Assembly (NCBI GenBank): GCA_026193555.1
Contig: JAPHUU010000001.1
Coordinates: 1-16,706, forward strand
DNA length: 16,706 nucleotides
Direction of reading: 5' to 3'
DNA from: Rhodanobacter sp.
GTDB taxonomy: Bacteria > Pseudomonadota > Gammaproteobacteria > Xanthomonadales > Rhodanobacteraceae
Translations under genes and position numbers: made by a program
Shown here: positions 1 to 6,706 of the stretch, in pieces
How positions within the stretch are numbered: the first letter of the stretch is position 1
Layout: each line of letters begins with the position of its first letter
The notes under the pieces: model-generated
The model's database searches: none
What the model was told of the DNA's origin: nothing
The model's input: the letters and a program-made list of their open reading frames with translations, nothing else

Positions 1-1649
1 AGCAGGCCCAGCGCGCCCTTCAGATCGGCGCCGGCGGAGAACGGCTCGCCGGTCTGCCAGATCACCACCGCCTTGAGCTGCTCTTCGGCGACCTTGATCG
101 CGTGCTGGATGCCGTCGAGCACGTGGTCGTTGACGGTGTTCATCTTGGTCTTGAACGACAGGATGCCGACGCCGTCGTCGCCCAGCGTCCACAGCCGCAC
201 GCCTTCATTCTCCCACACCGTGGTGCCCTGATCGAATTTCTCGCCCAGCAGCGGAGCGGGGAACAGCTGGCGCGCGTAGACCGGATGCTGCGAGCGCGGC
301 CTGTCGGCGTTGGCGCTGGCCGAGTACGAACCGGCCTTGCCGTGCACGCCGCTGCGACCGTCGGTGACCCACGCCGGCAGCGGGGCGCTGCTCATCGCCT
401 TGCCGCTGGCGATGTCCTCGTTGATCCAGCCGGCAACCTGCTGCCAGCCGGCGGCCTGCCAGGTCTCGAACGGGCCGAGCTTCCAGCCGTAGCCCCAGCG
501 GATCGCGAAGTCGACATCGCGCGCGGTGTCGGCGATGTCGGCCAGGTGGTAGGCGGTGTAATGGAACAGGTCGCGGAACGTGGCCCACAGGAACTGGGCC
601 TGGGGGTCGCTCGACGCGCGCAGCTTGGCGAACTTCTCGGACGGATCGCGGATCGCCAGGATCGCGGCGACCTCGTCGGACGGTTTCTGCTCGGACGGGC
701 GGAAGTCTCCCTTGGCCACGTCGAGCACCACGATGTCCTTGCCGACCTTCTTGTAGAAGCCGCCGCCGGTCTTCTGACCCAGCGCGCCCTTGTCGATCAG
801 GCCCTGCAGCCACACCGGCGCCGTGAAGTACTGGTGCCACGGGTCGTCGGGCAGGGTGTCGGCCATGGTCTTGATGACGTGCGCCATGGTGTCCAGACCG
901 ACCACGTCGGCGGTGCGGTAGGTAGCACTCTTGGGACGGCCCAGGGCCGGACCGGTCAGCGCGTCGACGGTGTCGAAACCGAGCTTGAACTGGTCGGTGT
1001 GGTACATCGCGGCCAGCATCGAGAACACGCCGATGCGGTTGCCGATGAAGTTGGGGGTGTCCTTGGCGATCACCACGCCCTTGCCGACGGTGGTGGTGAG
1101 GAACGCTTCCAGGCCATCGACCACGCTCTGTTCGGTCAGGCGAGTCGGGATCACCTCGACCAGATGCATGTAGCGCGGCGGGTTGAAGAAGTGCACGCCG
1201 GTGAAGCGATGACGCATCTCTTCCGGCAGTGCCTCGGCGAGGCCGTTGATCGACAGGCCGGAGGTGTTGCTGGCCAGCACCGCGGTGGCGGAGACGAACG
1301 GGGCGATCTTCTTGTACAGATCCAGCTTCCAGTCCATCCGCTCGGCGATCGCCTCGATCACCAGGTCGACGTCCTTCAGGTGCGCCAGATCCTCGTCGTA
1401 GTTCGCAGGGATGATCGCGGCAGCCAGCGCCTTGTCGGCCAGCGGGGCCGGCGACAGCTTGGCGAGGTTGGCGATGGCCTTGAGTGCGATGCCGCTCTTC
1501 GGGCCTTCCTTCGCCGGGAGGTCGAACAGCACGGTCTCGACGCCGGCGTTGGTCAGGTGCGCGGCGATCTGCGCGCCCATGACACCGGCGCCCAGCACGG
1601 CGGCCTTGCGGATGCGCAGTGCTGGGGTAGGTGAGGATGCAGTGGTCAT
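1..1649 (-). CDS. 3-hydroxyacyl-CoA dehydrogenase / enoyl-CoA hydratase (beta-oxidation), 3' end beyond window
   Basis: Bifunctional cytosolic beta-oxidation enzyme: hydration of enoyl-CoA and NAD-dependent oxidation of 3-hydroxyacyl-CoA. The frame is open from an ATG at 1649 to the left edge (549 codons seen, no stop). The Rossmann motif GAGVMG lies at residues 20-25. The dehydrogenase catalytic set is visible: Ser130, His153 in GVHFFNPPRYM, Glu165 in LVEV, and Asn204 in TPNFIGNR. A second 3HCDH-like helical domain lies at about 365-430. The crotonase domain begins near residue 485, and its oxyanion-hole motif SAGADLK (538-544) is reached just before the edge; the catalytic Glu region is outside. 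Dehydrogenase first and hydratase second is the reverse of E. coli FadB/FadJ and matches the FadN type (about 790 aa). GGAGAAG stands about 4 nt before the ATG. It lies 74 nt downstream of a PsrA-like regulator on the same strand, probably co-transcribed. The exact name (fadN, fadJ or fadB) is left open. Confidence 0.93.
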   Translation of the reverse strand, partial: MTTASSPTPALRIRKAAVLGAGVMGAQIAAHLTNAGVETVLFDLPAKEGPKSGIALKAIANLAKLSPAPLADKALAAAIIPANYDEDLAHLKDVDLVIEAIAERMDWKLDLYKKIAPFVSATAVLASNTSGLSINGLAEALPEEMRHRFTGVHFFNPPRYMHLVEVIPTRLTEQSVVDGLEAFLTTTVGKGVVIAKDTPNFIGNRIGVFSMLAAMYHTDQFKLGFDTVDALTGPALGRPKSATYRTADVVGLDTMAHVIKTMADTLPDDPWHQYFTAPVWLQGLIDKGALGQKTGGGFYKKVGKDIVVLDVAKGDFRPSEQKPSDEVAAILAIRDPSEKFAKLRASSDPQAQFLWATFRDLFHYTAYHLADIADTARDVDFAIRWGYGWKLGPFETWQAAGWQQVAGWINEDIASGKAMSSAPLPAWVTDGRSGVHGKAGSYSASANADRPRSQHPVYARQLFPAPLLGEKFDQGTTVWENEGVRLWTLGDDGVGILSFKTKMNTVNDHVLDGIQHAIKVAEEQLKAVVIWQTGEPFSAGADLKGALGL

Positions 1650-1695
1650 TGGCTTCTCCGAATGGTGCGATGACGAAAACGGTGTAGTAGCGAAA

Positions 1696-1711
1696 TGGCC
1701 GTTACCGGCCA
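1696..1711. other. Short hairpin between the TetR gene and the fad gene
   Basis: TGGCCG-TTAC-CGGCCA forms a 6-bp stem with a 4-nt loop in the 74-nt gap between the regulator's stop and the fad start. No T-run follows on the minus strand, so it is not a convincing terminator. It could be a processing or stability element in a shared transcript. I see no separate PsrA-type palindrome in this gap. Confidence 0.3.
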
Positions 1712-1723
1712 GTGACTAAGGAA

Positions 1724-2338
1724 TCAGGGGTGACTGAGGCCGGCGAGGGCGAAGCGGATCAGGTGCTGCGCGGTCTGCTCACGATGTTCCTGCTCGGTCA
1801 CGTCGCGCTTGCGCTGGATCATGCCGAAGCCGGACATCGCGTGAGTCAGCGCGCCGGTGACCAGATCGATGCGCCAGTACAGCTCCTCCTTGCTGAGTTG
1901 CGGCAGCAGCCGTGCGAATTCGGCGGTGAACTGGCGCATCACATGACCGTAGTTCTCGGACAGGAACTGGCGCAGGGTGTCGTCGTGTTCGGCGAACGCC
2001 CGCGCCAGCACGCGCATGAACAAAGCGCCATTGCCCTCGTGGGACAGCTCCAGCGCCGGGCGGATATAGGCCGCCAGCACGTCTTCCAGGGTGGTGCCGG
2101 GCTTGCCGGCAACGTTGGCCAGCGCGGCCAGCCGGTCGGCGTTGAGCGCATCCAGTCGGCGCCGGAACACCTGCTCGACCAGCTTCTCCTTGGATCCGAA
2201 GTGGTAGTTGACGGCGGCCAGATTGACGCCGGCGGCAGCCGTCAGCTGGCGCAGCGAGGCTCCGTCGAAGCCACGCTGGGCAAACAGCGCCTCGGCGGCG
2301 CTGAGGATGCGTTCCTTGGTGGAGCCAGGGGCGTTCAC
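1724..2338 (-). CDS. TetR/AcrR-family regulator, PsrA-like
   Basis: DNA-binding repressor of 204 aa, likely sensing long-chain fatty acids or acyl-CoAs. The N-terminal TetR domain (about 7-55) contains the helix-turn-helix [21 protein letters not shown]; the [14 protein letters not shown] stretch closely resembles Pseudomonas PsrA as I remember it. The C-terminal half (about 85-200) is the ligand/dimer domain, with [19 protein letters not shown] resembling the PsrA ELFWRVHFMLGA region. The start is GTG at 2338, with GGGAAGG about 10 nt upstream; no nearby ATG fits. Two CAAACGATCGTTTG palindromes overlap its promoter and match the PsrA box (G/C)AAAC-N2-4-GTTTG(C/G), predicting autorepression. 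The downstream same-strand neighbour is a beta-oxidation enzyme, which supports a lipid-catabolism role. Family call is firm; the PsrA identity is an inference from sequence, operator and neighbour. Confidence 0.9.
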   Translation of the reverse strand: MNAPGSTKERILSAAEALFAQRGFDGASLRQLTAAAGVNLAAVNYHFGSKEKLVEQVFRRRLDALNADRLAALANVAGKPGTTLEDVLAAYIRPALELSHEGNGALFMRVLARAFAEHDDTLRQFLSENYGHVMRQFTAEFARLLPQLSKEELYWRIDLVTGALTHAMSGFGMIQRKRDVTEQEHREQTAQHLIRFALAGLSHP

Positions 2339-2370
2339 AGGCAGGTGGCCTTCCCGGTCAGTCGATCAGT

Positions 2371-2386
2371 TCAAACGATCGTTTGA
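2371..2386. promoter_or_regulatory. PsrA-type operator, site 1
   Basis: TCAAACGATCGTTTGA is a perfect 16-bp palindrome. It touches the last base of the predicted tetR -10 element and covers the expected transcription start. It fits the Pseudomonas PsrA consensus with a 4-nt spacer between CAAAC and GTTTG. Its centre is 41 bp (about four helical turns) from the centre of site 2. Confidence 0.8.
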
Positions 2387-2415
2387 GCATACGCGGATCG
2401 CTCCGTCGTCGTCAA
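2386..2415 (-). promoter_or_regulatory. Predicted sigma-70 promoter of the TetR gene
   Basis: On the minus strand, TTGACG (plus positions 2410-2415) and TATGCT (2386-2391) are separated by 18 nt, a good -35/-10 pair. The -35 overlaps the edge of operator site 2 and the -10 abuts operator site 1, so bound regulator would block RNA polymerase. Initiation is expected near 2379, giving a leader of about 40 nt. Confidence 0.65.
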
Positions 2416-2426
2416 ACGATCGTTTG
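2413..2426. promoter_or_regulatory. PsrA-type operator, site 2
   Basis: CAAACGATCGTTTG is a perfect 14-bp palindrome identical to the core of site 1. It overlaps the -35 element of the leftward tetR promoter. It also ends directly before the candidate -35 element of the rightward ndk promoter, so it could influence both directions. Confidence 0.8.
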
Positions 2427-2455
2427 TTGCAAATCGGCGATTATTTGCGTATTAG
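2427..2455 (+). promoter_or_regulatory. Candidate ndk promoter
   Basis: TTGCAA (2427-2432) and TATTAG (2450-2455) are spaced 17 nt apart, a plausible sigma-70 pair in an AT-richer stretch of the divergent intergenic region. It predicts initiation near 2462 and an ndk leader of about 110 nt. A more proximal promoter cannot be excluded. Confidence 0.4.
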
Positions 2456-2478
2456 CTGGAATCTGTCAGACTTTCATG

Positions 2479-2509
2479 AGCTAACGCCGCAAACCTTGTC
2501 AGGTTTAGC
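2479..2509 (+). other. Possible structured leader upstream of ndk
   Basis: AAACCT-TGTC-AGGTTT (2491-2506) is a clean 6-bp hairpin. GCTAA (2480-2484) can instead pair with TTAGC (2505-2509), which competes for two bases of that stem. AGCTAA (2479-2484) is also complementary to TTAGCT at 2452-2457. No open frame or poly-T run accompanies it. It accounts for part of the 235-nt gap between the regulator gene and ndk. Confidence 0.3.
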
Positions 2510-2573
2510 CAACCTGCGAGCCCTCGTTGGTCAATTCACCTTCCCTAAATCCGTTTTCCCGGAGCAGACCCGT

Positions 2574-2999
2574 ATGGCGCTGGAGCGCACCCTTTCCATC
2601 ATCAAGCCCGATGCCGTCGCCAAGAACGTCATCGGTGAAATCTACGCACGTTTTGAAAAGGCCGGACTGAAGATCGTCGCGGCGAAGATGAAGCAGCTGT
2701 CGCGCAAGGAGGCCGAGGGCTTCTATGCGGTGCATCGCGAGCGTCCCTTCTTCAACGCGCTGGTCGACTTCATGATCTCCGGCCCGGTGATGATCACCGC
2801 GCTGCAGGGCGAGAATGCCGTACTGGCCCATCGCGACCTGATGGGTGCCACCAATCCGAAAGAGGCTGCGCCGGGCACGATCCGCGCCGATTTCGCCGAG
2901 TCGATCGACGCCAATGCGGTGCACGGCTCTGATGCCGTCGAGACCGCCCAGGTCGAGATTGCGTACTTCTTCGCCGCGACGGAAATTTTCGCGCGCTGA
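2574..2999 (+). CDS. ndk: Nucleoside diphosphate kinase
   Basis: Cytosolic enzyme that transfers the gamma phosphate from ATP to nucleoside diphosphates through a phospho-histidine, balancing NTP and dNTP pools. The product has 141 aa, the normal bacterial size. It starts [15 protein letters not shown]; the active-site motif NAVHGSD places the phosphorylated His at 117, and the family segments [14 protein letters not shown] and [11 protein letters not shown] are intact. The ATG at 2574 is preceded by GGAG with 9-nt spacing. The frame stays open further upstream, but that extension has no family similarity. It is followed after 25 nt by rlmN on the same strand, the gene order usual in gammaproteobacteria, and probably heads the ndk-rlmN-pilW-rodZ transcript. 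Confidence 0.98.
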   Translation: MALERTLSIIKPDAVAKNVIGEIYARFEKAGLKIVAAKMKQLSRKEAEGFYAVHRERPFFNALVDFMISGPVMITALQGENAVLAHRDLMGATNPKEAAPGTIRADFAESIDANAVHGSDAVETAQVEIAYFFAATEIFAR

Positions 3000-3024
3000 G
3001 ACATGATGTTGTGAGGCACGAGTT

Positions 3025-4158
3025 GTGAGCCAGGCTGTCGTCAATCCACCCGCCAAGGTCAATCTGCTCGACTTCGATCGCCAGGGTCTGCGTGATTTCT
3101 TCACGCAGATCGGCGAGAAGCCGTATCGCGCCGAGCAGGTGATGAAGTGGATCTATCACGACCTGCAGGACGACTTTGAAAACATGACCGACGTGGGCAA
3201 GGTGCTGCGCGCCAAGCTCACCGAGGTCTGCTACATCGGCGCGCCGAAGACCATGCTGGACAAGGCCGCCAGCGACGGCACCCACAAATGGCTGCTGGGC
3301 ATGGACAGCGGCAACGCGGTCGAGACGGTGTACATCCCCGAGCCGACCCGCGGCACACTGTGCGTGTCCTCGCAGATCGGCTGCGCGCTGAACTGCAGCT
3401 TCTGCTCCACCGGGGCGCAGGGCTTCAATCGTAACTTGTCCACTGCCGAGATCATCGGCCAGGTGTGGGTGGCGGCGAAGCATCTGGGCAACATCACCCA
3501 TCAGAACCGTCGCATCACCAATGTGGTGATGATGGGCATGGGCGAGCCGCTGGCGAATTTCGACAACGTGGTCAAGGCGATGCGCCTGATGCGCGATGAT
3601 CTGGGCTTCGGTCTGGCCGCCAAGCGCGTGACCCTGTCCACCGCAGGCATGGTGCCGCTGATTGATCAGCTGTCCGATGCCATCGACGTGTCGCTGGCGG
3701 TGTCGCTGCACGCCGCCAACGACGAGCTGCGCACCGAACTGGTGCCGCTCAACAAGCGCTACCCGATTGCCGAGCTGCTGGCCGCCTGCCAGCGCTGGGT
3801 GGCGCGCAAGCCGCGCACCTCGATCACCTTCGAATATACCTTGATGAAGGGCATCAACGACCAGCCCGAGCACGCCCGCCAGCTGATCAAGCTGATGCGC
3901 AAGTTGCCGACCTGCAAGGTCAACCTGATCCCGTTCAACCCCTTCCCGGGCACCCGCTACGAGCGCTCCGAGGCGAATGACATCCGCGATTTCCAGACTC
4001 AATTGTTGAACGCCGGTGTGCTGACCATGTTGCGGCGGACTCGCGGCGACGATATCGATGCGGCCTGCGGTCAGCTGGCCGGGCAGGTGACGGATCGCAC
4101 TCGGCGCAGCGCCGATCTGCGCAAACGGCAGGACGAGGAGGCATTGCATGCGATTTGA
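3025..4158 (+). CDS. rlmN: 23S rRNA (adenine2503-C2) / tRNA (adenine37-C2) methyltransferase RlmN
   Basis: Radical-SAM methyltransferase of 377 aa that methylates C2 of A2503 in 23S rRNA and A37 in a subset of tRNAs. The 4Fe-4S ligands are Cys120, Cys124 and Cys127 in the CxxxCxxC motif [12 protein letters not shown]. The catalytic pair is Cys113 (TLCVSSQIG) and the methyl-carrying Cys348 (DIDAACGQL). The SAM-contact motif [12 protein letters not shown] lies at 171-182. The start is a GTG at 3025 with GAGG 8 nt upstream. It ends with an 11-nt overlap into pilW, so translation of the two is likely coupled. Confidence 0.97.
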   Translation: MSQAVVNPPAKVNLLDFDRQGLRDFFTQIGEKPYRAEQVMKWIYHDLQDDFENMTDVGKVLRAKLTEVCYIGAPKTMLDKAASDGTHKWLLGMDSGNAVETVYIPEPTRGTLCVSSQIGCALNCSFCSTGAQGFNRNLSTAEIIGQVWVAAKHLGNITHQNRRITNVVMMGMGEPLANFDNVVKAMRLMRDDLGFGLAAKRVTLSTAGMVPLIDQLSDAIDVSLAVSLHAANDELRTELVPLNKRYPIAELLAACQRWVARKPRTSITFEYTLMKGINDQPEHARQLIKLMRKLPTCKVNLIPFNPFPGTRYERSEANDIRDFQTQLLNAGVLTMLRRTRGDDIDAACGQLAGQVTDRTRRSADLRKRQDEEALHAI

Positions 4159-4936
4159 CCGGGCATTGTTGTTCAGCTTGCTGTTGCCGCTGGCTGGCTG
4201 CGTCACTACGCACAGTGACAGCAACACGCTAGGCAAGCCCCTGCCGCAGACCAGCAAAGCCGACCAGGCAAAGGATGCCGCGCGCATTCATACCGAGCTG
4301 GGTCAGCGCTATCTGGCCAATGGCGATCTGCAGACGGCACTGGAAAAGCTGAATCTGGCGCTCAAGTTCGACCCCGACTATGCACCGGCGCATACGGTGA
4401 TCGCGGTGTTGTACGAGCGCATCAACAAGTTGCCCGAGGCCGAGCTTCACTATCGCAGGGCGGAGCAGCTGGAACCGTCGAAGGGTGCGCCGAACAACAA
4501 TCTCGGTGCGTTCTTGTGCCGTGCCGGGAAGATCCCCGAGGCGCTCACCTATTTCCAGAAAGCCGTCGCCGATCCGTTCTACCAGACGCCGGACGTCGCC
4601 CTGACCAATGCCGGTGTGTGTCAATTGCGCGGCGGCAACGTTACCGGCGCAGAAGCGGATTTCCGTGACGCGATCGCACGAAATCCGGTCAACGCAGAGG
4701 CACTCTTCCAGTTGGGGAAGACCTTGTATGCAAATAACGCGGCATTCCGCGCGCGGGCGTTCCTGCAGCGTTTCGACGCACTGGGGCATCCAACGGCCGC
4801 TTCACTCAAGCTGGGACACGACATCGAAACTCGTCTGGGCGACCCGGAAGGTGCCAGGAACTACAACAAGCGACTGCACAGCCTGTTCCCGGAATCGGAG
4901 CAGGCGCACGCACTTGACAGCACCACCAGCCCATGA
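4148..4936 (+). CDS. pilW: Type IV pilus biogenesis/stability lipoprotein PilW (PilF)
   Basis: Outer-membrane lipoprotein of 262 aa, the pilotin-like TPR protein that in Pseudomonas (PilF) helps localise and assemble the PilQ secretin. The signal peptide runs from residue 1 to 17 with lipobox LAGC and acylated Cys18; the next residue is Val, not Asp, consistent with outer-membrane sorting. TPR-like helical repeats run from about 46 to 216, with typical stretches such as [21 protein letters not shown] and [20 protein letters not shown]. The ATG at 4148 has GAGGAG 7 nt upstream, inside the rlmN end. Its stop overlaps the rodZ-like ATG (ATGA). The position after rlmN matches PilF in pseudomonads and xanthomonads. 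Confidence 0.92.
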   Translation: MRFDRALLFSLLLPLAGCVTTHSDSNTLGKPLPQTSKADQAKDAARIHTELGQRYLANGDLQTALEKLNLALKFDPDYAPAHTVIAVLYERINKLPEAELHYRRAEQLEPSKGAPNNNLGAFLCRAGKIPEALTYFQKAVADPFYQTPDVALTNAGVCQLRGGNVTGAEADFRDAIARNPVNAEALFQLGKTLYANNAAFRARAFLQRFDALGHPTAASLKLGHDIETRLGDPEGARNYNKRLHSLFPESEQAHALDSTTSP

Positions 4937-5904
4937 CCTCCATTCAGCATCCATCCGTAGAACAGGGTTCAATCCATCCCGATCTCTCCGGGATCCATTT
5001 GCTTGATGTGGAAGAACCCTCCACACACCTTCACGGTCCCAGTTTCGGCAGTCGCCTGTATGCGGCGCGTGAAGCCCGTGGACTGAATCTGGAGGCCTGC
5101 GCAAACACCTTGAAGCTGCCAGCGCGGGTGTTGCGTCAGCTCGAGTGTGATGAATCCGATGGCACCGACTCGAAGATCTATCTCGGTAGTTACGTCGCCA
5201 AATACGGTCGTTATCTGGGTATCGATGAAGCAAAGGTCCAGCTTGAAATGGATCGCATTCGGCAGTCGGAGCCCCCGCTGGTGGCGACAGGCGGTATTTC
5301 GCGTTCGCGGTTCCTGTTCGATCGCTATGCCACGGCGGCGACGTATCTGGTGCTGACGGCGGTGATCGTGGTGCCGATGATCTGGCTGGGTGTTCGTGGC
5401 TCGCTGGATCGCGATCTGACGCACATGGCTCCCCCGGATGCTGCGCCGGTGGCGCAATCGGACAACGCTCCGGTTCCACGCGTTGCGGACGCCGCGGCGG
5501 CCAGGCCGACGGCATTGCCCCAGGCAGAGGAACAGCCGCTGATGGCGTCGATGGCGGCGTTCCCGAGCCTGGACAACAGCGGCAGCTTGTCGGACTCGCA
5601 TCCGGCGGCAGCGCCAGCTGGTGCGAATGATCGCAGCCACAACCTGAGCCTGAGTCTGACTGCACCGAGCTGGGTCGAGGTGATCGACAGCGATGGGACA
5701 CGGCTGGAGTACGGGCTGCTGCCGGCGGGCAGCAACAAGACCTATCACAGTGACCAGCCGATCGAGGTGCGGATCGGAAACGTCAGCGGTACCCGGGTCA
5801 CCATCGATGGCCAGCCGGTGGGTCTGGACGATTTCCAACGCGCCAACGTGGCGCATTTTCGCATGCAGGTCGAGGACGGCAAGGCCTCCGCAGCCAACCT
5901 CTGA
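4933..5904 (+). CDS. rodZ: RodZ-like helix-turn-helix membrane protein
   Basis: Bitopic inner-membrane protein of 323 aa; RodZ links MreB to the elongation machinery and sets rod shape. A cytoplasmic HTH_25-type domain covers about 35-110 (FGSRLYAAREARGLNLEACA, then the SKIYLGSYVAKYGRYLGID signature). One membrane helix lies at about 134-154 (ATYLVLTAVIVVPMIWLGV). A low-complexity Pro/Ala/Ser periplasmic linker (about 160-235) leads to a C-terminal DUF4115-type beta domain (about 238-315; LTAPSWVEVIDSDG, IEVRIGNVSGTRVTIDGQPV). It overlaps pilW by 4 nt. Compared with E. coli RodZ (337 aa) the size and architecture agree. No mre genes are nearby, so the role rests on domain order and gene order. 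Confidence 0.85.
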   Translation: MTSIQHPSVEQGSIHPDLSGIHLLDVEEPSTHLHGPSFGSRLYAAREARGLNLEACANTLKLPARVLRQLECDESDGTDSKIYLGSYVAKYGRYLGIDEAKVQLEMDRIRQSEPPLVATGGISRSRFLFDRYATAATYLVLTAVIVVPMIWLGVRGSLDRDLTHMAPPDAAPVAQSDNAPVPRVADAAAARPTALPQAEEQPLMASMAAFPSLDNSGSLSDSHPAAAPAGANDRSHNLSLSLTAPSWVEVIDSDGTRLEYGLLPAGSNKTYHSDQPIEVRIGNVSGTRVTIDGQPVGLDDFQRANVAHFRMQVEDGKASAANL

Positions 5905-5940
5905 TCTCGCTCAGCTGCGCTCTGCGCGGCGCATTTCGGT

Positions 5941-5946
5941 TATGCT
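5941..5946 (+). promoter_or_regulatory. Candidate -10 element for the yfgM-bamB-der transcript
   Basis: TATGCT lies 37 nt after the rodZ-like stop in the 151-nt gap before yfgM; the same hexamer is used in the tetR promoter. No good -35 is seen 16-18 nt upstream. Initiation would fall near 5953, directly before the hairpin at 5955-5978. Confidence 0.3.
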
Positions 5947-5954
5947 TGCCCATT

Positions 5955-5978
5955 AGTCCGCACGGCACCGTGCGGACT
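5955..5978 (+). other. Strong hairpin between rodZ-like and yfgM
   Basis: AGTCCGCACG and CGTGCGGACT form a 10-bp perfect stem around the tetraloop GCAC. The downstream sequence (TGATCGGCTTG) lacks an immediate T-run, so a classic intrinsic terminator is doubtful. It could end the upstream operon with help, or act as a 5' stabilising hairpin for the yfgM transcript. Confidence 0.5.
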
Positions 5979-6055
5979 TGATCGGCTTGTCCCTTTATTT
6001 ATCGCGTCGGCCGTTTCCAGCGTGCCGAGGTGCGCATTTTTTCATTGGTGATGGC

Positions 6056-6706
6056 ATGGCATTTGACGAATACGACGACTACGAACAGAGTGAACTCGTG
6101 CAGAAATGGCTGCGCGAAAACGGGATGTCCATCGTCGTGGGTATCGCGATTGGCTTGGTCGGTATTTTCGGCTGGCAGCAGTGGAAGCAGCATCAGGTTC
6201 GCAACGAAAGCGTCGCGTCGCAGCTGTATCAGCAGGTGCATATCGCGCTCGAATCGGGCAAGTCGGACGTGGCGGCGCAGCTCACCGACAGGCTGACGAC
6301 GAACTATGCCAAGTCGCCTTATGCCGTGTTTGCCGTCAGCGATCGTGCTCGGCAGCAGGTGAAGGACAAGCAACTGGACAAGGCCGAGGCTTCGCTGGTC
6401 TGGGCCGAAAGCCATGCGGTACCACCTCCGCTGAAGGCGTTGAGCCAGTTGCGACTGGCACAGGTGGAACTGGCCCGTGGTGATGGCCCAAGCGCGCTTG
6501 CGACCCTGGATCGCATGCCTGCCGACAGTCTTCAGGCGCTGGCACAGGAACTCCGTGGCGATGCGCTGGTCAAGCTTGGACGCTCCGACGATGCGCGCAA
6601 GGCCTATGAGGCAGCTTTGTCCACGCTGAGCAACGATGCACCGCAACGCGGTGCGCTGCAGATGAAACTCGATGATTTGGCCGTGGCCGGGAAGCAGGGT
6701 GCATGA
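6056..6706 (+). CDS. yfgM: YfgM-family TPR membrane protein (SecYEG ancillary subunit)
   Basis: Inner-membrane protein of 216 aa related to E. coli YfgM, which associates with the Sec translocon and PpiD and takes part in the periplasmic chaperone network. A short acidic cytoplasmic N-terminus (MAFDEYDDYEQSELVQKWLRE) precedes one membrane helix at about 24-41 (MSIVVGIAIGLVGIFGW), then WKQHQ and a periplasmic TPR-like region, including GDALVKLGRSDDARKAYEAAL near the end. This matches the TPR_21 layout and the E. coli length (206 aa). The ATG at 6056 was chosen because the family begins with such an acidic segment; a longer frame from a TTG at 5978 has no family support. Its stop overlaps the first possible bamB ATG. 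Confidence 0.88.
   Translation: MAFDEYDDYEQSELVQKWLRENGMSIVVGIAIGLVGIFGWQQWKQHQVRNESVASQLYQQVHIALESGKSDVAAQLTDRLTTNYAKSPYAVFAVSDRARQQVKDKQLDKAEASLVWAESHAVPPPLKALSQLRLAQVELARGDGPSALATLDRMPADSLQALAQELRGDALVKLGRSDDARKAYEAALSTLSNDAPQRGALQMKLDDLAVAGKQGA

Noticed and set aside
102..1634. A 510-codon plus-strand frame at the left end
   Set aside because: It is the complement of the beta-oxidation gene, which has complete dehydrogenase motifs and runs off the window on the minus strand.
2490..2507. A third PsrA box (CAAAC...GTTTA) near 2490
   Set aside because: The spacer is 8 nt and the right half ends in A, outside the PsrA consensus; better read as a small hairpin.
2208..2573. N-terminal extension of ndk from an upstream ATG
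   Set aside because: It would cross the regulator's start and both operators; the 141-aa Ndk from 2574 is complete.
2794..4287. A 497-codon minus-strand frame opposite rlmN
   Set aside because: Antisense shadow; rlmN carries the radical-SAM and catalytic cysteines.
5978..6055. N-terminal extension of yfgM from a TTG
   Set aside because: The extension adds a Leu/Arg-rich stretch not found in the family and begins in the hairpin; the ATG at 6056 gives the normal N-terminus.
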